Made by a program: the position numbers and the translations under genes. A stretch of 64,000 bases of DNA. It comes from Streptomyces canus. GTDB taxonomy: Bacteria > Actinomycetota > Actinomycetes > Streptomycetales > Streptomycetaceae. The notes under the pieces are model-generated. The model was not told where the DNA came from, did no database searches, and saw only the letters and a program-made list of their open reading frames with translations. The stretch lies in the NCBI RefSeq assembly GCF_001514145.1, contig NZ_KQ948656.1, positions 930,001-994,000 of the forward strand, read 5' to 3'. This document shows, piece after piece, positions 53,687-62,762 of the stretch; position 1 is the stretch's first letter; each line of letters starts with the position of its first letter.

Positions 53687-54715
53687 GTGAGCACTTCAAC
53701 CGGCAGCAGGATCGTGGTCACGGGCGCCACCGGCAACGTGGGAACCAGCGTGGTGCGCCTTCTCTCCGAGGATCCGGAGGTCGGCTCCGTACGGGGCCTG
53801 GCCCGGCGGATCCCGGACTGGTCGCCCGCGCGTACCGAGTGGTCCTCGGTCGACCTGGGATCCGAACGGACCGATCTGACCGAGGAGTTCGCGGGCGCCG
53901 ACGCGGTGGTCCATCTGGCGTGGGCGTTCCAGCCGACGCACGACCCGGCGGTGACCTGGCGCACCAACGTCCTCGGCTCAATCCGGGTGTTCGAGGCGGT
54001 CGCGGCGGCCAAGGTGCCGACGCTGGTGCACGCGTCGTCCGTGGGCGCCTACTCACCGGGGCCGAAGGAGCACGCGGTGGACGAGTCGTGGCCGACGCAC
54101 GGCTGGCCGGACGCCGCGTACTGCCGGGAGAAGGCGTATCTGGAGCGCGCCCTGGACACCTTCGAGCGCGATCACCCCGCCGTCCGGGTCGTACGGATGC
54201 GTCCGGCGTTCCTCTTCAAACGGGAGTCGGCGAGCGAGCAGCGCCGCATCTTCGGTGGCCGTTTCCTGCCGGGCCAGCTGGCCCGGCCCGACCTGCTGCC
54301 CTTCCTCCCCGACATTCCCGGTCTGCGGGTGCAGGCGCTGCACACCGACGACGCCGCCCAGGCCTACGCACTGGCGGTGCGCTCGGACGTGCGGGGCGCC
54401 TTCAACCTGGCGGGTGAGCCGACGGTCGACGCCGAGTTGCTGGCCGGGATGCTCGACGCCCGTCCCGTACGGCTGCCGCGCACCGCGGCCCGCTCGGCGA
54501 TCGCGGCCGCGTGGGGCCTGCATCTGCTGCCCGCGTCCCCGCACCTGTTCGACGCGGTCCTGCGGCTGCCCCTCATGGACTGCACACGCGCGCGTACGGA
54601 ACTCGGCTGGCACCCGGAGCACACGGCGACCGAGGTGCTGGAGGAGTTCCTGCACGGGATGCAGCAGGGCGCGGGGGCACGGACGGAGCCGATGAAGGGC
54701 CGCAAGGTCGGCTGA
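53687..54715 (+). CDS. NAD-dependent epimerase/dehydratase-family protein
   Basis: 342 residues from GTG 53687 with GAAGGAG six bases upstream. VVTGATGNVGTSVVRLL nucleotide motif, DAVVHLAWAF, ASSVGAYSPG, YCREK (Tyr/Lys pair), and RMRPAFLFKRE. Extended SDR; substrate unknown, perhaps a nucleotide sugar. Its last codons form the left arm of the terminator at 54697. Confidence 0.88.
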   Translation: MSTSTGSRIVVTGATGNVGTSVVRLLSEDPEVGSVRGLARRIPDWSPARTEWSSVDLGSERTDLTEEFAGADAVVHLAWAFQPTHDPAVTWRTNVLGSIRVFEAVAAAKVPTLVHASSVGAYSPGPKEHAVDESWPTHGWPDAAYCREKAYLERALDTFERDHPAVRVVRMRPAFLFKRESASEQRRIFGGRFLPGQLARPDLLPFLPDIPGLRVQALHTDDAAQAYALAVRSDVRGAFNLAGEPTVDAELLAGMLDARPVRLPRTAARSAIAAAWGLHLLPASPHLFDAVLRLPLMDCTRARTELGWHPEHTATEVLEEFLHGMQQGAGARTEPMKGRKVG

Positions 54716-54731
54716 CCGGCCCTTGCGGCCC
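54697..54731. terminator. bidirectional hairpin terminator overlapping the epimerase stop
   Basis: Perfect 11-bp stem GGGCCGCAAGG (54697-54707) and CCTTGCGGCCC (54721-54731), 13-nt loop containing the stop codon; lies between convergent genes. Confidence 0.75.
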
Positions 54732-54736
54732 AGGCG

Positions 54737-54982
54737 TCAGCCGGTGGACTCCTCGGCTCCCGGGTGCTCTGGGTGCACGGTGTCCGACCGCGTCGCCCCC
54801 TGTCGGCCGGTGCCTGCCTCGTCGGTGTCGGGGACGGCCTCGGGCTCGTCGTGGGTACCGGTCTTCTCGTCCGGGACCTCGGCGACCTCCCAGGGGTCCT
54901 CGCCCTCGCCCGCCTGCTGGTCCGGCAGATCCCGCGGGACGGGGTCACCGTTCTCGCCGGGTGCTTCCTGACGGTGGTCCAC
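54737..54982 (-). CDS. small acidic, probably disordered protein
   Basis: 81 residues, rich in Glu, Asp, Pro and Gly (PDQQAGEGEDPWEVAEVPDE), with no hydrophobic core. GTG start with GGGAGGA close upstream and good codon bias support translation. No family recognised. Confidence 0.6.
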   Translation of the reverse strand: MDHRQEAPGENGDPVPRDLPDQQAGEGEDPWEVAEVPDEKTGTHDEPEAVPDTDEAGTGRQGATRSDTVHPEHPGAEESTG

Positions 54983-55043
54983 GGCGTCCTCCCTTCGCGT
55001 TCGTGGCGGGAGCGCGAGTACCTCCGCGCAGGTCGGCGAAACG

Positions 55044-56324
55044 TCAGCGCGGGGCCCGCTCCTCCAGGGCCGTCCGCCAGGCCGGTGCCGGTCCCTCGGG
55101 TGCGGGTTCGGGTCGCCGGCCGCCGCGGGCGAAGAAGTCGGCGAGCGGGAGGATGGCCGCGCCGACGGTGACCGCGTCGGGCCCGAGACGTCCGAGGTCG
55201 ACGGTGACCCTCTCGGCCGGGTACCGCAGCGCGTACGCCGTCGCGTGGCGCCGTACGGCGGGCAGGAACCGGTCGCCGAGCTGGAGTCCGGCCCAGCCGC
55301 CCACGATGATCCGCTCGGGCTGGAAGAGGTTGATCAGGTCGGACAGGCCTGCGCCCAGGTACTCGGCGGTCTCCTCCAGGACGGCCAGGGCCACCTGGTC
55401 GCCCTCGGCGCCCTCGGCCGGGTGGGCGGCGGCGAGCAGCGCGGCCAGCGCGGTCTCCTCGTCGGCACCCTCGGGCGGGCGGCCGCCCGCTTCCCGCCAG
55501 CGCTCGAGCAGCGACTCGGCGCCCGCGTAGGCCTCCAGGCAGCCGAGGGCACCGCAGCGGCAGCGGCGCCCCCTGACCCGTACGGTCAGATGCCCCCATT
55601 CGACCGCGCGGCCGTGCTCCACCTCGGGCGTCACCAGACAGGCGCCGAGGCCGGAGCCGAACAGGACCACGACGGCGCTGCGGGCGCCGCGGCCGCCGCC
55701 GAACCACATCTCGGCCTGGCCGAGGGTCTTGGCGCCGTTGTCGATGAAGTACCGCACGCTGCCGGGCAGCGGGGAGCCGGTGCGCAGCAGTGCCTCCAGC
55801 GGGACGGCGTCCCAGCCGATGGTCTGTCCGTGCACGACGGCCCCGCTCCGGGGGGTGTGGGCGACGATGCCGGGCACGCCGATGCCGACGCCGAGCAGCG
55901 CCTCGGGCTCGGTCCCGGTACCGGCGAGCACCTCGGCGATGCCGTCGCGGATGTGCCCGACGATGGCCTCGACGTCGTAGCTCCGCTGGGTCAACGGCCG
56001 TTCGGCGCGGGCGAGTTCGGTGAGGGTCAGGTCGAACAGCTCGACCCGCACCCGGGTCTCGCCGACATCGACGCCGATCATGTGGCCGCTGCCGGGCGCC
56101 ACCCGCAGCAGGGTGCGGGGGCGTCCGCCGTCGGAGTCGACGCTGCCGGCCTCCTCCACCAGGCCGTCGGCCACCAGGTCGGCGACGACATTGCTGACCG
56201 AGCCGGAGCTGAGCCCGGTGGCCGGGCCGAGTTCGAAACGGCTGAGGGGGCCGTCGAAGTAGAGGCGCTGCAGTACGGCAGTGCGGTTGGCGCGTCTGAG
56301 ATCGCGTACGGTGCGTCCGTTCAA
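55044..56324 (-). CDS. ROK-family transcriptional regulator
   Basis: 426 residues with a TTG start and AGGAG upstream. MarR-like winged helix (~5-70; LSRFELGPATGLSSGSVSNVVADL) followed by an ROK actin-like domain (~80-420; IGVDVGETRVRVELFD, VFGSGLGACLV-type loop, RVRGRRCRCGALGCLEAYAG zinc motif). The zinc motif CxCGxxGCxE is intact, so sugar binding is likely. Six bp after the phosphotransferase stop, in one operon; probable target is the palindrome at 57459. Confidence 0.9.
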   Translation of the reverse strand: MNGRTVRDLRRANRTAVLQRLYFDGPLSRFELGPATGLSSGSVSNVVADLVADGLVEEAGSVDSDGGRPRTLLRVAPGSGHMIGVDVGETRVRVELFDLTLTELARAERPLTQRSYDVEAIVGHIRDGIAEVLAGTGTEPEALLGVGIGVPGIVAHTPRSGAVVHGQTIGWDAVPLEALLRTGSPLPGSVRYFIDNGAKTLGQAEMWFGGGRGARSAVVVLFGSGLGACLVTPEVEHGRAVEWGHLTVRVRGRRCRCGALGCLEAYAGAESLLERWREAGGRPPEGADEETALAALLAAAHPAEGAEGDQVALAVLEETAEYLGAGLSDLINLFQPERIIVGGWAGLQLGDRFLPAVRRHATAYALRYPAERVTVDLGRLGPDAVTVGAAILPLADFFARGGRRPEPAPEGPAPAWRTALEERAPR

Positions 56325-56330
56325 GGGTGT

Positions 56331-57422
56331 TCAGGCTCCTGCGACCCGGGCGAGGGCCTCGATCTCGTCCAGGGCTGCGACGAGTTCCGGTGCCACCGCC
56401 GACTGGACCCAGCGTTCCTTCTCGTCGTCGACCGCCCGCGGGACGGTCTCGGTGAGCATGATCAGGTAGAGGTAGGCGCGGTAGAGGGCCAGGCGCACCC
56501 GGGCCGGCACGTCGAACTCGGCCCGGCCGCCCTCCTCCCGGTAGCCCGCGAGGAACGCCTCGTCCTTCTTGATGTCGCCGAGCAGCGCCAGGGAGACGAA
56601 GTCGGCGAGGGGGTCGCCCCAGAGCATCCGCTCCCCGTCGATGAGCCCGCCGATGCGGAGCTCCCCGTCCGCCCGGCGGTCCAGCAGGATGTTGCCGTCC
56701 CACAGGTCGAAGTGGACCAGGGCGGGGACCGTGACCTCGTCGAGGGCGGGGAGGCCGGCCCCCAGCGTGTTCGCCACCTGGTCGACGGAGCGGGGCAGCC
56801 GTGCTCCGTAGTCCCGGGCGTCGTCCAGGATGGCATCGATCATGGCCGTGAACGCGGTCCGCCAGTCGGGGGCGAGGGGACCGAGTGCACCGGAGGGGTA
56901 GCCGAAGCCCGGCCCGGTCACGGTGTGCAGCCGGGCCACCTGGCGGCCCAACTCCCTTCGCAGTGGGGTCCGTTCGACTTCGGTCACCGAGCCGTCCCAG
57001 GGCTCGCCGGGACACGCGGTCATCAGCAGATGGGGTACGGCGGCGTCCTCACCGAGGGCCACGACGTGCGGCGCCGCGACGTCGGCCACGGCGGCGGCGC
57101 GGTAGAACTCCGCCTCGGAGACCAGGAGTTCACGCTCGTAGCGCAGTCCGGGAACGGTGGACGCGGGCGGCACCTTGAGGACGTAACGGGTCCCGTCGGT
57201 GAGCAGGAGCTCCTCGACGGTGTTGTACGTGCCGCCGCTCAGCGGCCGCAGCCCGGCGAGGCGGCCCGGGCCGAGACCCGCGCCCTCCAGCACCCGCCGG
57301 GCCCATTCCCAGGAGTCCACCAACGTCCCGCCCCCTTCTCCCTGCCCGGCAGCCGTCCGGTCGGTGTCGAGCATGTGTTCCCGGAACAGAGTACGGAACG
57401 CGTCCCGCACACCGGGGGCCAT
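56331..57422 (-). CDS. APH-type phosphotransferase (aminoglycoside/sugar kinase-like)
   Basis: 363 residues. Kinase-like fold with GGTYNTV nucleotide loop, VLKVP (Lys), the Brenner motif VHFDLWDGNILLD (H237, D239, N244) and IDGERMLWGDP (metal Asp). Given the following ROK regulator and facing arylsulfatase, a sugar or its derivative is a likelier substrate than an antibiotic. GGAGG ten bases before the ATG. Confidence 0.85.
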   Translation of the reverse strand: MAPGVRDAFRTLFREHMLDTDRTAAGQGEGGGTLVDSWEWARRVLEGAGLGPGRLAGLRPLSGGTYNTVEELLLTDGTRYVLKVPPASTVPGLRYERELLVSEAEFYRAAAVADVAAPHVVALGEDAAVPHLLMTACPGEPWDGSVTEVERTPLRRELGRQVARLHTVTGPGFGYPSGALGPLAPDWRTAFTAMIDAILDDARDYGARLPRSVDQVANTLGAGLPALDEVTVPALVHFDLWDGNILLDRRADGELRIGGLIDGERMLWGDPLADFVSLALLGDIKKDEAFLAGYREEGGRAEFDVPARVRLALYRAYLYLIMLTETVPRAVDDEKERWVQSAVAPELVAALDEIEALARVAGA

Positions 57423-57458
57423 TCGTGATCCGCCTCCGCAGACGTATGCGCGGGCGCG

Positions 57459-57472
57459 GGACAGATCTGTCC
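57459..57472. promoter_or_regulatory. palindrome between phosphotransferase-ROK operon and arylsulfatase
   Basis: GGACAGATCTGTCC, perfect 14 bp, in the 146-bp divergent region. Candidate ROK operator controlling both directions. Confidence 0.6.
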
Positions 57473-57568
57473 GGATGGCGGCCTTGATCCTCGCGGCCTA
57501 GCGTGGAAGTCGTGCCTCGGGCCATCCATGCAGGTACCGGCGTGCACGCGGTGGAACGGAGGCCGGGA

Positions 57569-59929
57569 ATGTCGCAGGCATCCTGGAGTGAGTACAAGCC
57601 GGGGCGGTCGTTCCCCGGGGTGATCGGCCGTACGACGGACGAGTCGACGCCGGCATGGCCGCAACCGGTACGGGCTGTGCCAGGTGCGCCGAACGTGCTG
57701 ATGATCGTGCTCGACGACACGGGGTACGGCCAGCTGGGCTGCTACGGCAGCCCGATCAGGACGCCGAACCTGGACGCCCTGGCGGCGGACGGGCTGCTGT
57801 ACACCAACATGCACACCACCGCGCTGTGCTCGCCGTCGCGCTCGTGCGTCATGACCGGCCGCAACCACCACGCCAACGGTATGGCGGCGATCACCGAGCT
57901 GGCCACCGGCTATCCCGGCTACAACGGGCAGATCCCGTTCGAGAACGGGATGCTCTCCGAGATGCTGGTCCAGCACGGCTACAACACGTACATGATCGGC
58001 AAGTGGCACCTGATGCCCTCGGAGCACGAGTCGGCCGCAGGACCGTACGAGCGGTGGCCGCTGGGGCGGGGCTTCGAGCGGTTCTACGGCTTCCTGGGCG
58101 GGGACTCCAGTCAGTGGTATCCGGACCTGGTGTACGACAACCACCAGGTCGAGCCCCCGGCGACGCCGGAGGAGGGCTACCACCTCACAGCGGACCTGGC
58201 CGATCGGGCGATGTCGTTCATCGCGGATGCCAAGCAGGTCGCCCCGGACAAGCCGTTCTACCTGCACTTCTGCACCGGCGCCACGCATGCCCCGCATCAC
58301 GTGCCCAAGGAGTGGGCGGACCGGTACCGGGGCGACTTCGACGACGGCTGGGACGGCTACCGTGAACGCACCTTCGACCGGCAGAAGCAGCTCGGCATCG
58401 TGCCGCCGGACGCCGCGGTGTCCCCGCGCGACCCGGACGTGCCCGCCTGGGGGTCGCTGTCGCCGGACGCGCGTCGCCTGGCGGCGCGGATGATGGAGGT
58501 CTACGCCGGGTTCCTCTCCCACACCGACCACCACATCGGCCGGCTGATGAACTTCCTCAAGGAGACCGGCGAGTTCGACAACACGCTGGTCATGGTGGTC
58601 TCCGACAACGGGGCCAGTGCCGAGGGCGGGGTCACCGGCACGACCAACGAGCTGCAGTTCTTCAACAACGCGCCCGAGTCTTTGGAGGAGAGCCTGGCGC
58701 GGATCGACGAGATCGGCGGCCCGGAGACGTTCAACCATTACCCGTGGGGCTGGACGTGGGCGGGCAACACGCCGTTCCGGCGGTGGAAGCGGGAGACCTA
58801 CCGGGGCGGCGTCAGCGATCCGTTCCTGGTCCACTGGCCGCGGGGTATCCAGGCGCGCGGTGAGGTCCGCTCCCAGTTCGCGCACATCATCGACATGGTG
58901 CCCACCGTGCTCGACGTGCTGGGTATCGAGCCGCCCACGACCATCCGGGGCGTCACCCAGTCGCCCCTGCACGGGGTCAGTTTCGCGCACACCTTCGACG
59001 ATCCCGCGACCCCGACGCGCCACCGCACCCAGTACTACGAGATGTTCGGGCACCGGGCGATCGACCATGACGGCTGGCGTGCGGTCTGTCCCTGGCCCGG
59101 CCCTTCGTTCGCCGAGGCCGGCAAGCCGTTCGGTGCTCCGATCACCATGGCGGACCTGGACGACCTGGACGCCCATCACTGGGAGCTGTACCACGTCGCC
59201 GAGGACGTCGCCGAGACCCGCAACGTCGCGGAGGAACACCGCAGCAAGCTCATCGAGATGATCGCCCTGTGGTACGTGGAGGCCGGCAGGTACAACGTGC
59301 TCCCGATCGACGGCAGCGCCCTCGAGCGCATGATGCTCAAGCGTCCGCAGATCACCGAGGACAGGACCAGCTACACCCTCCGCCCCGACACGCAGGCCCT
59401 GCCGGCAGCCGTCGCTCCCCGGGTCCTCAACCGCCCGCACAGCATCACCGCCGACGTGGAGATCCCTCCCGGCGGAGCCGAGGGCGTGCTGCTGTGCCAG
59501 GGCACCAACGCCGGCGGCTGGTCCTTCTACGTCAAGGACCATCACCTGCACTACGCCCACAACTACGTCCACCGCACGCTGCACCATGTGACCTCGGGCG
59601 AAACCGTCCCCGAGGGCCGCCACACGCTGCGCTTCGAGTTCGAGCCCACCGGCAGCCCGGACATCGCGTCAGGCAAGGGCTCTCCCGGCCGTGCCCAGCT
59701 CTACGTCGACGACCGCCTGGTCGGCGAGATCGAGATGCCGTTCACGACACCGGTCGCCTTCAACCCCGGCGGCATGTGCTGCGGCGCCAACCCCGGCTCG
59801 GCCGTCACCTCCGACTACCGGGCACCGTTCCGGTTCACGGGCACCCTGCACAGCGTCACGGTCGACATGTCCGGCGACTTGATCGTCGACGCACCCAGTG
59901 AGATGCGCATGCACATGGCCCGGCAGTGA
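57569..59929 (+). CDS. arylsulfatase (type I formylglycine sulfatase)
   Basis: 786 residues from ATG 57569 with GGAGG six bases upstream. Metal/active site: PNVLMIVLDDTGYGQLG (D49, D50), CSPSR (C87 converted to formylglycine, CxPxR), TGRNHH, GKWHL and SDNGAS. No signal peptide, so cytoplasmic, as in PAF-type bacterial arylsulfatases. A C-terminal beta-sandwich extends ~600-786. Hydrolyses sulfate esters; a formylglycine-generating enzyme must be encoded elsewhere. Confidence 0.93.
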   Translation: MSQASWSEYKPGRSFPGVIGRTTDESTPAWPQPVRAVPGAPNVLMIVLDDTGYGQLGCYGSPIRTPNLDALAADGLLYTNMHTTALCSPSRSCVMTGRNHHANGMAAITELATGYPGYNGQIPFENGMLSEMLVQHGYNTYMIGKWHLMPSEHESAAGPYERWPLGRGFERFYGFLGGDSSQWYPDLVYDNHQVEPPATPEEGYHLTADLADRAMSFIADAKQVAPDKPFYLHFCTGATHAPHHVPKEWADRYRGDFDDGWDGYRERTFDRQKQLGIVPPDAAVSPRDPDVPAWGSLSPDARRLAARMMEVYAGFLSHTDHHIGRLMNFLKETGEFDNTLVMVVSDNGASAEGGVTGTTNELQFFNNAPESLEESLARIDEIGGPETFNHYPWGWTWAGNTPFRRWKRETYRGGVSDPFLVHWPRGIQARGEVRSQFAHIIDMVPTVLDVLGIEPPTTIRGVTQSPLHGVSFAHTFDDPATPTRHRTQYYEMFGHRAIDHDGWRAVCPWPGPSFAEAGKPFGAPITMADLDDLDAHHWELYHVAEDVAETRNVAEEHRSKLIEMIALWYVEAGRYNVLPIDGSALERMMLKRPQITEDRTSYTLRPDTQALPAAVAPRVLNRPHSITADVEIPPGGAEGVLLCQGTNAGGWSFYVKDHHLHYAHNYVHRTLHHVTSGETVPEGRHTLRFEFEPTGSPDIASGKGSPGRAQLYVDDRLVGEIEMPFTTPVAFNPGGMCCGANPGSAVTSDYRAPFRFTGTLHSVTVDMSGDLIVDAPSEMRMHMARQ

Positions 59930-59951
59930 CCCATGGCCGGCCTGGTGGTGG

Positions 59952-60293
59952 TCAGCCGATGCCGTCCAGCAACAGGCCCAGCCGGATGTCGAACCAGGCC
60001 CGCTCCTGGCGCCATGTCTGCGCGGCGTCCACCAACAGCCGACTCAGTCGGTCGACGGTCAGCGACCGCCACCGGCAGGCACTCAGGACCTGTACCAGCG
60101 CTTCGGCGCACTCGTTCTGCGGGTCCATTCCGTTCGACGGACCGCGGGGGCGGGGAAGCGCCTGCCCACCGTCCATGGCGGCAACCGCACGGCTGCAGAC
60201 CAGTTGGGCAGTGAACGACTGCCAGCCGAAGGGTTCCAGCGCAGCGCGGACCGCGACAACGCGGGCATCGCCCGCCGGTACCGTCACCGCCAT
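59952..60293 (-). CDS. small protein of unknown function
   Basis: 113 residues from ATG 60293 (GAGGTGG upstream; GTG 60302 is 9 bp up). Mostly helical, Trp-rich (FGWQSFTAQLV, CRWRSLTVDRL, AQTWRQERAWFDIRLG). No family, signal or membrane segment recognised. Sits between the arylsulfatase 3' end and the antiporter gene. Confidence 0.55.
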   Translation of the reverse strand: MAVTVPAGDARVVAVRAALEPFGWQSFTAQLVCSRAVAAMDGGQALPRPRGPSNGMDPQNECAEALVQVLSACRWRSLTVDRLSRLLVDAAQTWRQERAWFDIRLGLLLDGIG

Positions 60294-60365
60294 CGAGACC
60301 ACCTCACTCGCGAGCGCCCCCGGTCGCCTGCGATTGTAAGCAGTGGCAGACGGGAGACTCCCAGG

Positions 60366-61682
60366 TCATGGCCACCGTGCCGCGTCCGGGCCGCCCCGAG
60401 GCGTACCGACACCCTCGTCCGGGACATCCGCGTGCTCTTTGAGCCCGGGGTGGCTCGCCAGCGTTCTGGAATACCAGGCACCGTAACGGCCGCCCAGCAG
60501 CGGAGCGGTGGCTCCGTGCAGGCAGACGCTCAAGGCGACCGTCAACGCCACTGCGCCGCCGAGGACGTGTGTGCCCGGCAGGTGCTCTTCGACGGCCAGC
60601 AGGCCGAACACCACAGAGGCCAGTCCACGAGGGCCGAACCAGCCGATGTAGGCGAGGGTCGCCGGCCGCAGTCCGGTTCCGAGGAGGGCCACGGCGACCG
60701 GGAGCATCCGGATCACGGTCAGGCTCAGTACGGCGTACACCAGCATCCGCCAGGTCACGTGCTCCAGCACCGGGCCCAGGATGACCGCGCCGAAGGCCAG
60801 GAAGCTCATTGAGGTGAGCAGCAGGCCGAGCCGTTCCGTGAAGGCGGTCGCATCGCCGGACTCGCCCGCGCCGGCACCGCGCACAGGCGAAGCGGACTTT
60901 TGAAGGACGTTCCCGAACGCCAACCCGGCGACCCAGACAGCGATGAATCCGCTGCCCTCGGCCTCGACGGCCAAGGGGTAGGCGACGGCCGGGACGGCCA
61001 GCGACGCCAGTTGGCGCCACCCGTGAGCAGCCCATCCGCGGGCGGCCGACCAGCGCAGGAGCCGGGCAACAGCCCAGCCCACGGCGAAACCGATCGCGGA
61101 GCTCAGCAGCAGCGCGCGCAGGAACGTCTCACCGACACCCTCATCGCCATGGCCGCCTCCGGCCGCGGCCAGCGCCAGAACGAAGAACGGCAGCGCCAGA
61201 CCGTCGTTCAGCCCGGACTCGACGTCCAGGCCATGGCGCACCAACGCGGGCACCCTGCGGTCCGAGATCGCTTGCTGACCCAGCGCCGCGTCCGTGGGAC
61301 CCAGAATGACCGCGACCAGAGCCAGTTCCCACATGCCAAGGCCCGGCAGCAACGGCCATGCCACCAGCCACCCCAACGCCATCGTCAGCGGCAGCCCCAC
61401 AGCCAGCAGCCGCAACGGCAGAAACCGCTCCCGGCGCAGCTCGCGCCCCCGGATCGCAGACGCGTCGGTGAACAGCACCACCGCCAGGGCGCCCTCCAGC
61501 AGAGCCCGGACCGGCTCCAGACTTTCGTCCTCCTGGACGAGCCCCAGACCGAGGGGGCCGATGGCCAGCCCCGCGGCCACGAACACCAGCGGTCCGGACA
61601 CCACCGTGGTGGACAACCGTCGTGACAGCACTCCATAGAAGGTGACCGCCGTACCCGCCACCACCAGTGCCCACGGATTCAC
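60366..61682 (-). CDS. monovalent cation:proton antiporter (CPA1-type)
   Basis: 438 residues, about 12 membrane helices. FTDASAIRGREL, ILGPTDAALGQQAI (PTDA of the transport core), HGLDVESGLNDGLALPFFVLAL (ND pair), FGPRGLASVVFGLL. Exchanges Na+ or K+ for H+ across the membrane. GTG start with GGAGGTGG. Lone gene. Confidence 0.92.
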   Translation of the reverse strand: MNPWALVVAGTAVTFYGVLSRRLSTTVVSGPLVFVAAGLAIGPLGLGLVQEDESLEPVRALLEGALAVVLFTDASAIRGRELRRERFLPLRLLAVGLPLTMALGWLVAWPLLPGLGMWELALVAVILGPTDAALGQQAISDRRVPALVRHGLDVESGLNDGLALPFFVLALAAAGGGHGDEGVGETFLRALLLSSAIGFAVGWAVARLLRWSAARGWAAHGWRQLASLAVPAVAYPLAVEAEGSGFIAVWVAGLAFGNVLQKSASPVRGAGAGESGDATAFTERLGLLLTSMSFLAFGAVILGPVLEHVTWRMLVYAVLSLTVIRMLPVAVALLGTGLRPATLAYIGWFGPRGLASVVFGLLAVEEHLPGTHVLGGAVALTVALSVCLHGATAPLLGGRYGAWYSRTLASHPGLKEHADVPDEGVGTPRGGPDAARWP

Positions 61683-61789
61683 GGACCACCTCCAGACGCG
61701 CCTGCGACGACGAAGCAGATGACGGGTGCAGTCACGTACCAGGGTCCTACGGGCGCATAAGCATCAAACAAGCACGAACCGGTCGCCCC

Positions 61790-62692
61790 CTATCCTGCGC
61801 CGACGGAGTCGCCAGTTGCGCGAAGGGACCGCGCGCGTCGCCCCGCATGAGTCGTCGCCTCCGGCGCCCCGAAGCGGGCCAGCGTGTGCCAGACCATCTT
61901 CAGGTGCTGGAGTTCGTAGCGGCCCGTCCTGGCGGCGTCGCCGATGATGCGCGGGTCGACCACTCCGTCCTCGGCGATGCTCGCGCCCAGGTCGGCGTAC
62001 TCCTGTCCGCGGTAGTCGGCGTGGCGGTGCAGCTCGGCCACGGTGATCCGGTAGCCGGAGTGCCACTCGACCGGGACGGAGAGCAGGTGTGCCGCCGCCT
62101 CGACGGGGGTGTTCCGGTAGCTCGCGTCCAGGACGAGGGCCTCCACATCGCGGGCCAGGTCCACGCCGCCGTGCACCTGGGCCTCGATGTAGTCGTTGAG
62201 GGCGTCCTGCTCGTCCGCCTCCGCGAGGGCGATCAGGGACATGCCCGCGGCGACCCCGAAGTGGACCGGCTCGGCGGCGCTGTCGGGGTAGCAGAAGGTG
62301 GCGCGGGCCAGCGGTTCGCCGGTCAGCCGGAAGTGCGAGGAGCCGAACCGCGGGGCCGCGCCCACCACTTGACGACGGAAGTTCAGCGCGCCGTACACAG
62401 GCCGGTCATGGGCGTCCGCGTCGTCGTAGGCGCCGCCGAAGATCCGGCTCTCCCAGCGCCAGCGGTCGCCGCCCGGGTGCGCGGTCAGCCCGCCGTTGCT
62501 CGTGCCGGTGACGAACTGCGAGTGATAGGCGCCGTCCTGGGCCAGGGCCTCCAGAAGGGGCAGGCCGCGCGCCACGCGGTCAGGGTGGAAGTTCAGCGTG
62601 ATGCGCACGTCCGGGGCGACGGCCGGCCCCTCCGAGACGGCCGCCACATGGCTCAGCGCTGCCCGTGCTCGTGCCGACCCCACTGGATCCAC
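61790..62692 (-). CDS. DUF3626-family protein
   Basis: 300 residues from GTG 62692 (GAGGAG six bases upstream; a GTG 18 bp up has no site). Pattern of DUF3626: RITLNFHPDRVARGLPLLEAL, SQFVTGTSNGGLTAHPGGDR, WESRIFGGAYD, YGALNFRR, RFGSSHFRLT. Function unestablished; the conserved His, Arg and Tyr suggest an enzyme or toxin-like fold. 7 kb from any obvious partner. Confidence 0.75.
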   Translation of the reverse strand: MDPVGSARARAALSHVAAVSEGPAVAPDVRITLNFHPDRVARGLPLLEALAQDGAYHSQFVTGTSNGGLTAHPGGDRWRWESRIFGGAYDDADAHDRPVYGALNFRRQVVGAAPRFGSSHFRLTGEPLARATFCYPDSAAEPVHFGVAAGMSLIALAEADEQDALNDYIEAQVHGGVDLARDVEALVLDASYRNTPVEAAAHLLSVPVEWHSGYRITVAELHRHADYRGQEYADLGASIAEDGVVDPRIIGDAARTGRYELQHLKMVWHTLARFGAPEATTHAGRRARSLRATGDSVGAG

Positions 62693-62762
62693 CGGCGTCT
62701 CCTCACCCACGACTCACCCACGACTCTGCAAATGATCACCTGGCGAGGAGGACGCCCGCATC

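Noticed and set aside
56331..57422. Aminoglycoside resistance gene
   Set aside because: Kinase motifs alone do not show an antibiotic substrate; operon with ROK and facing sulfatase fits sugar metabolism better.
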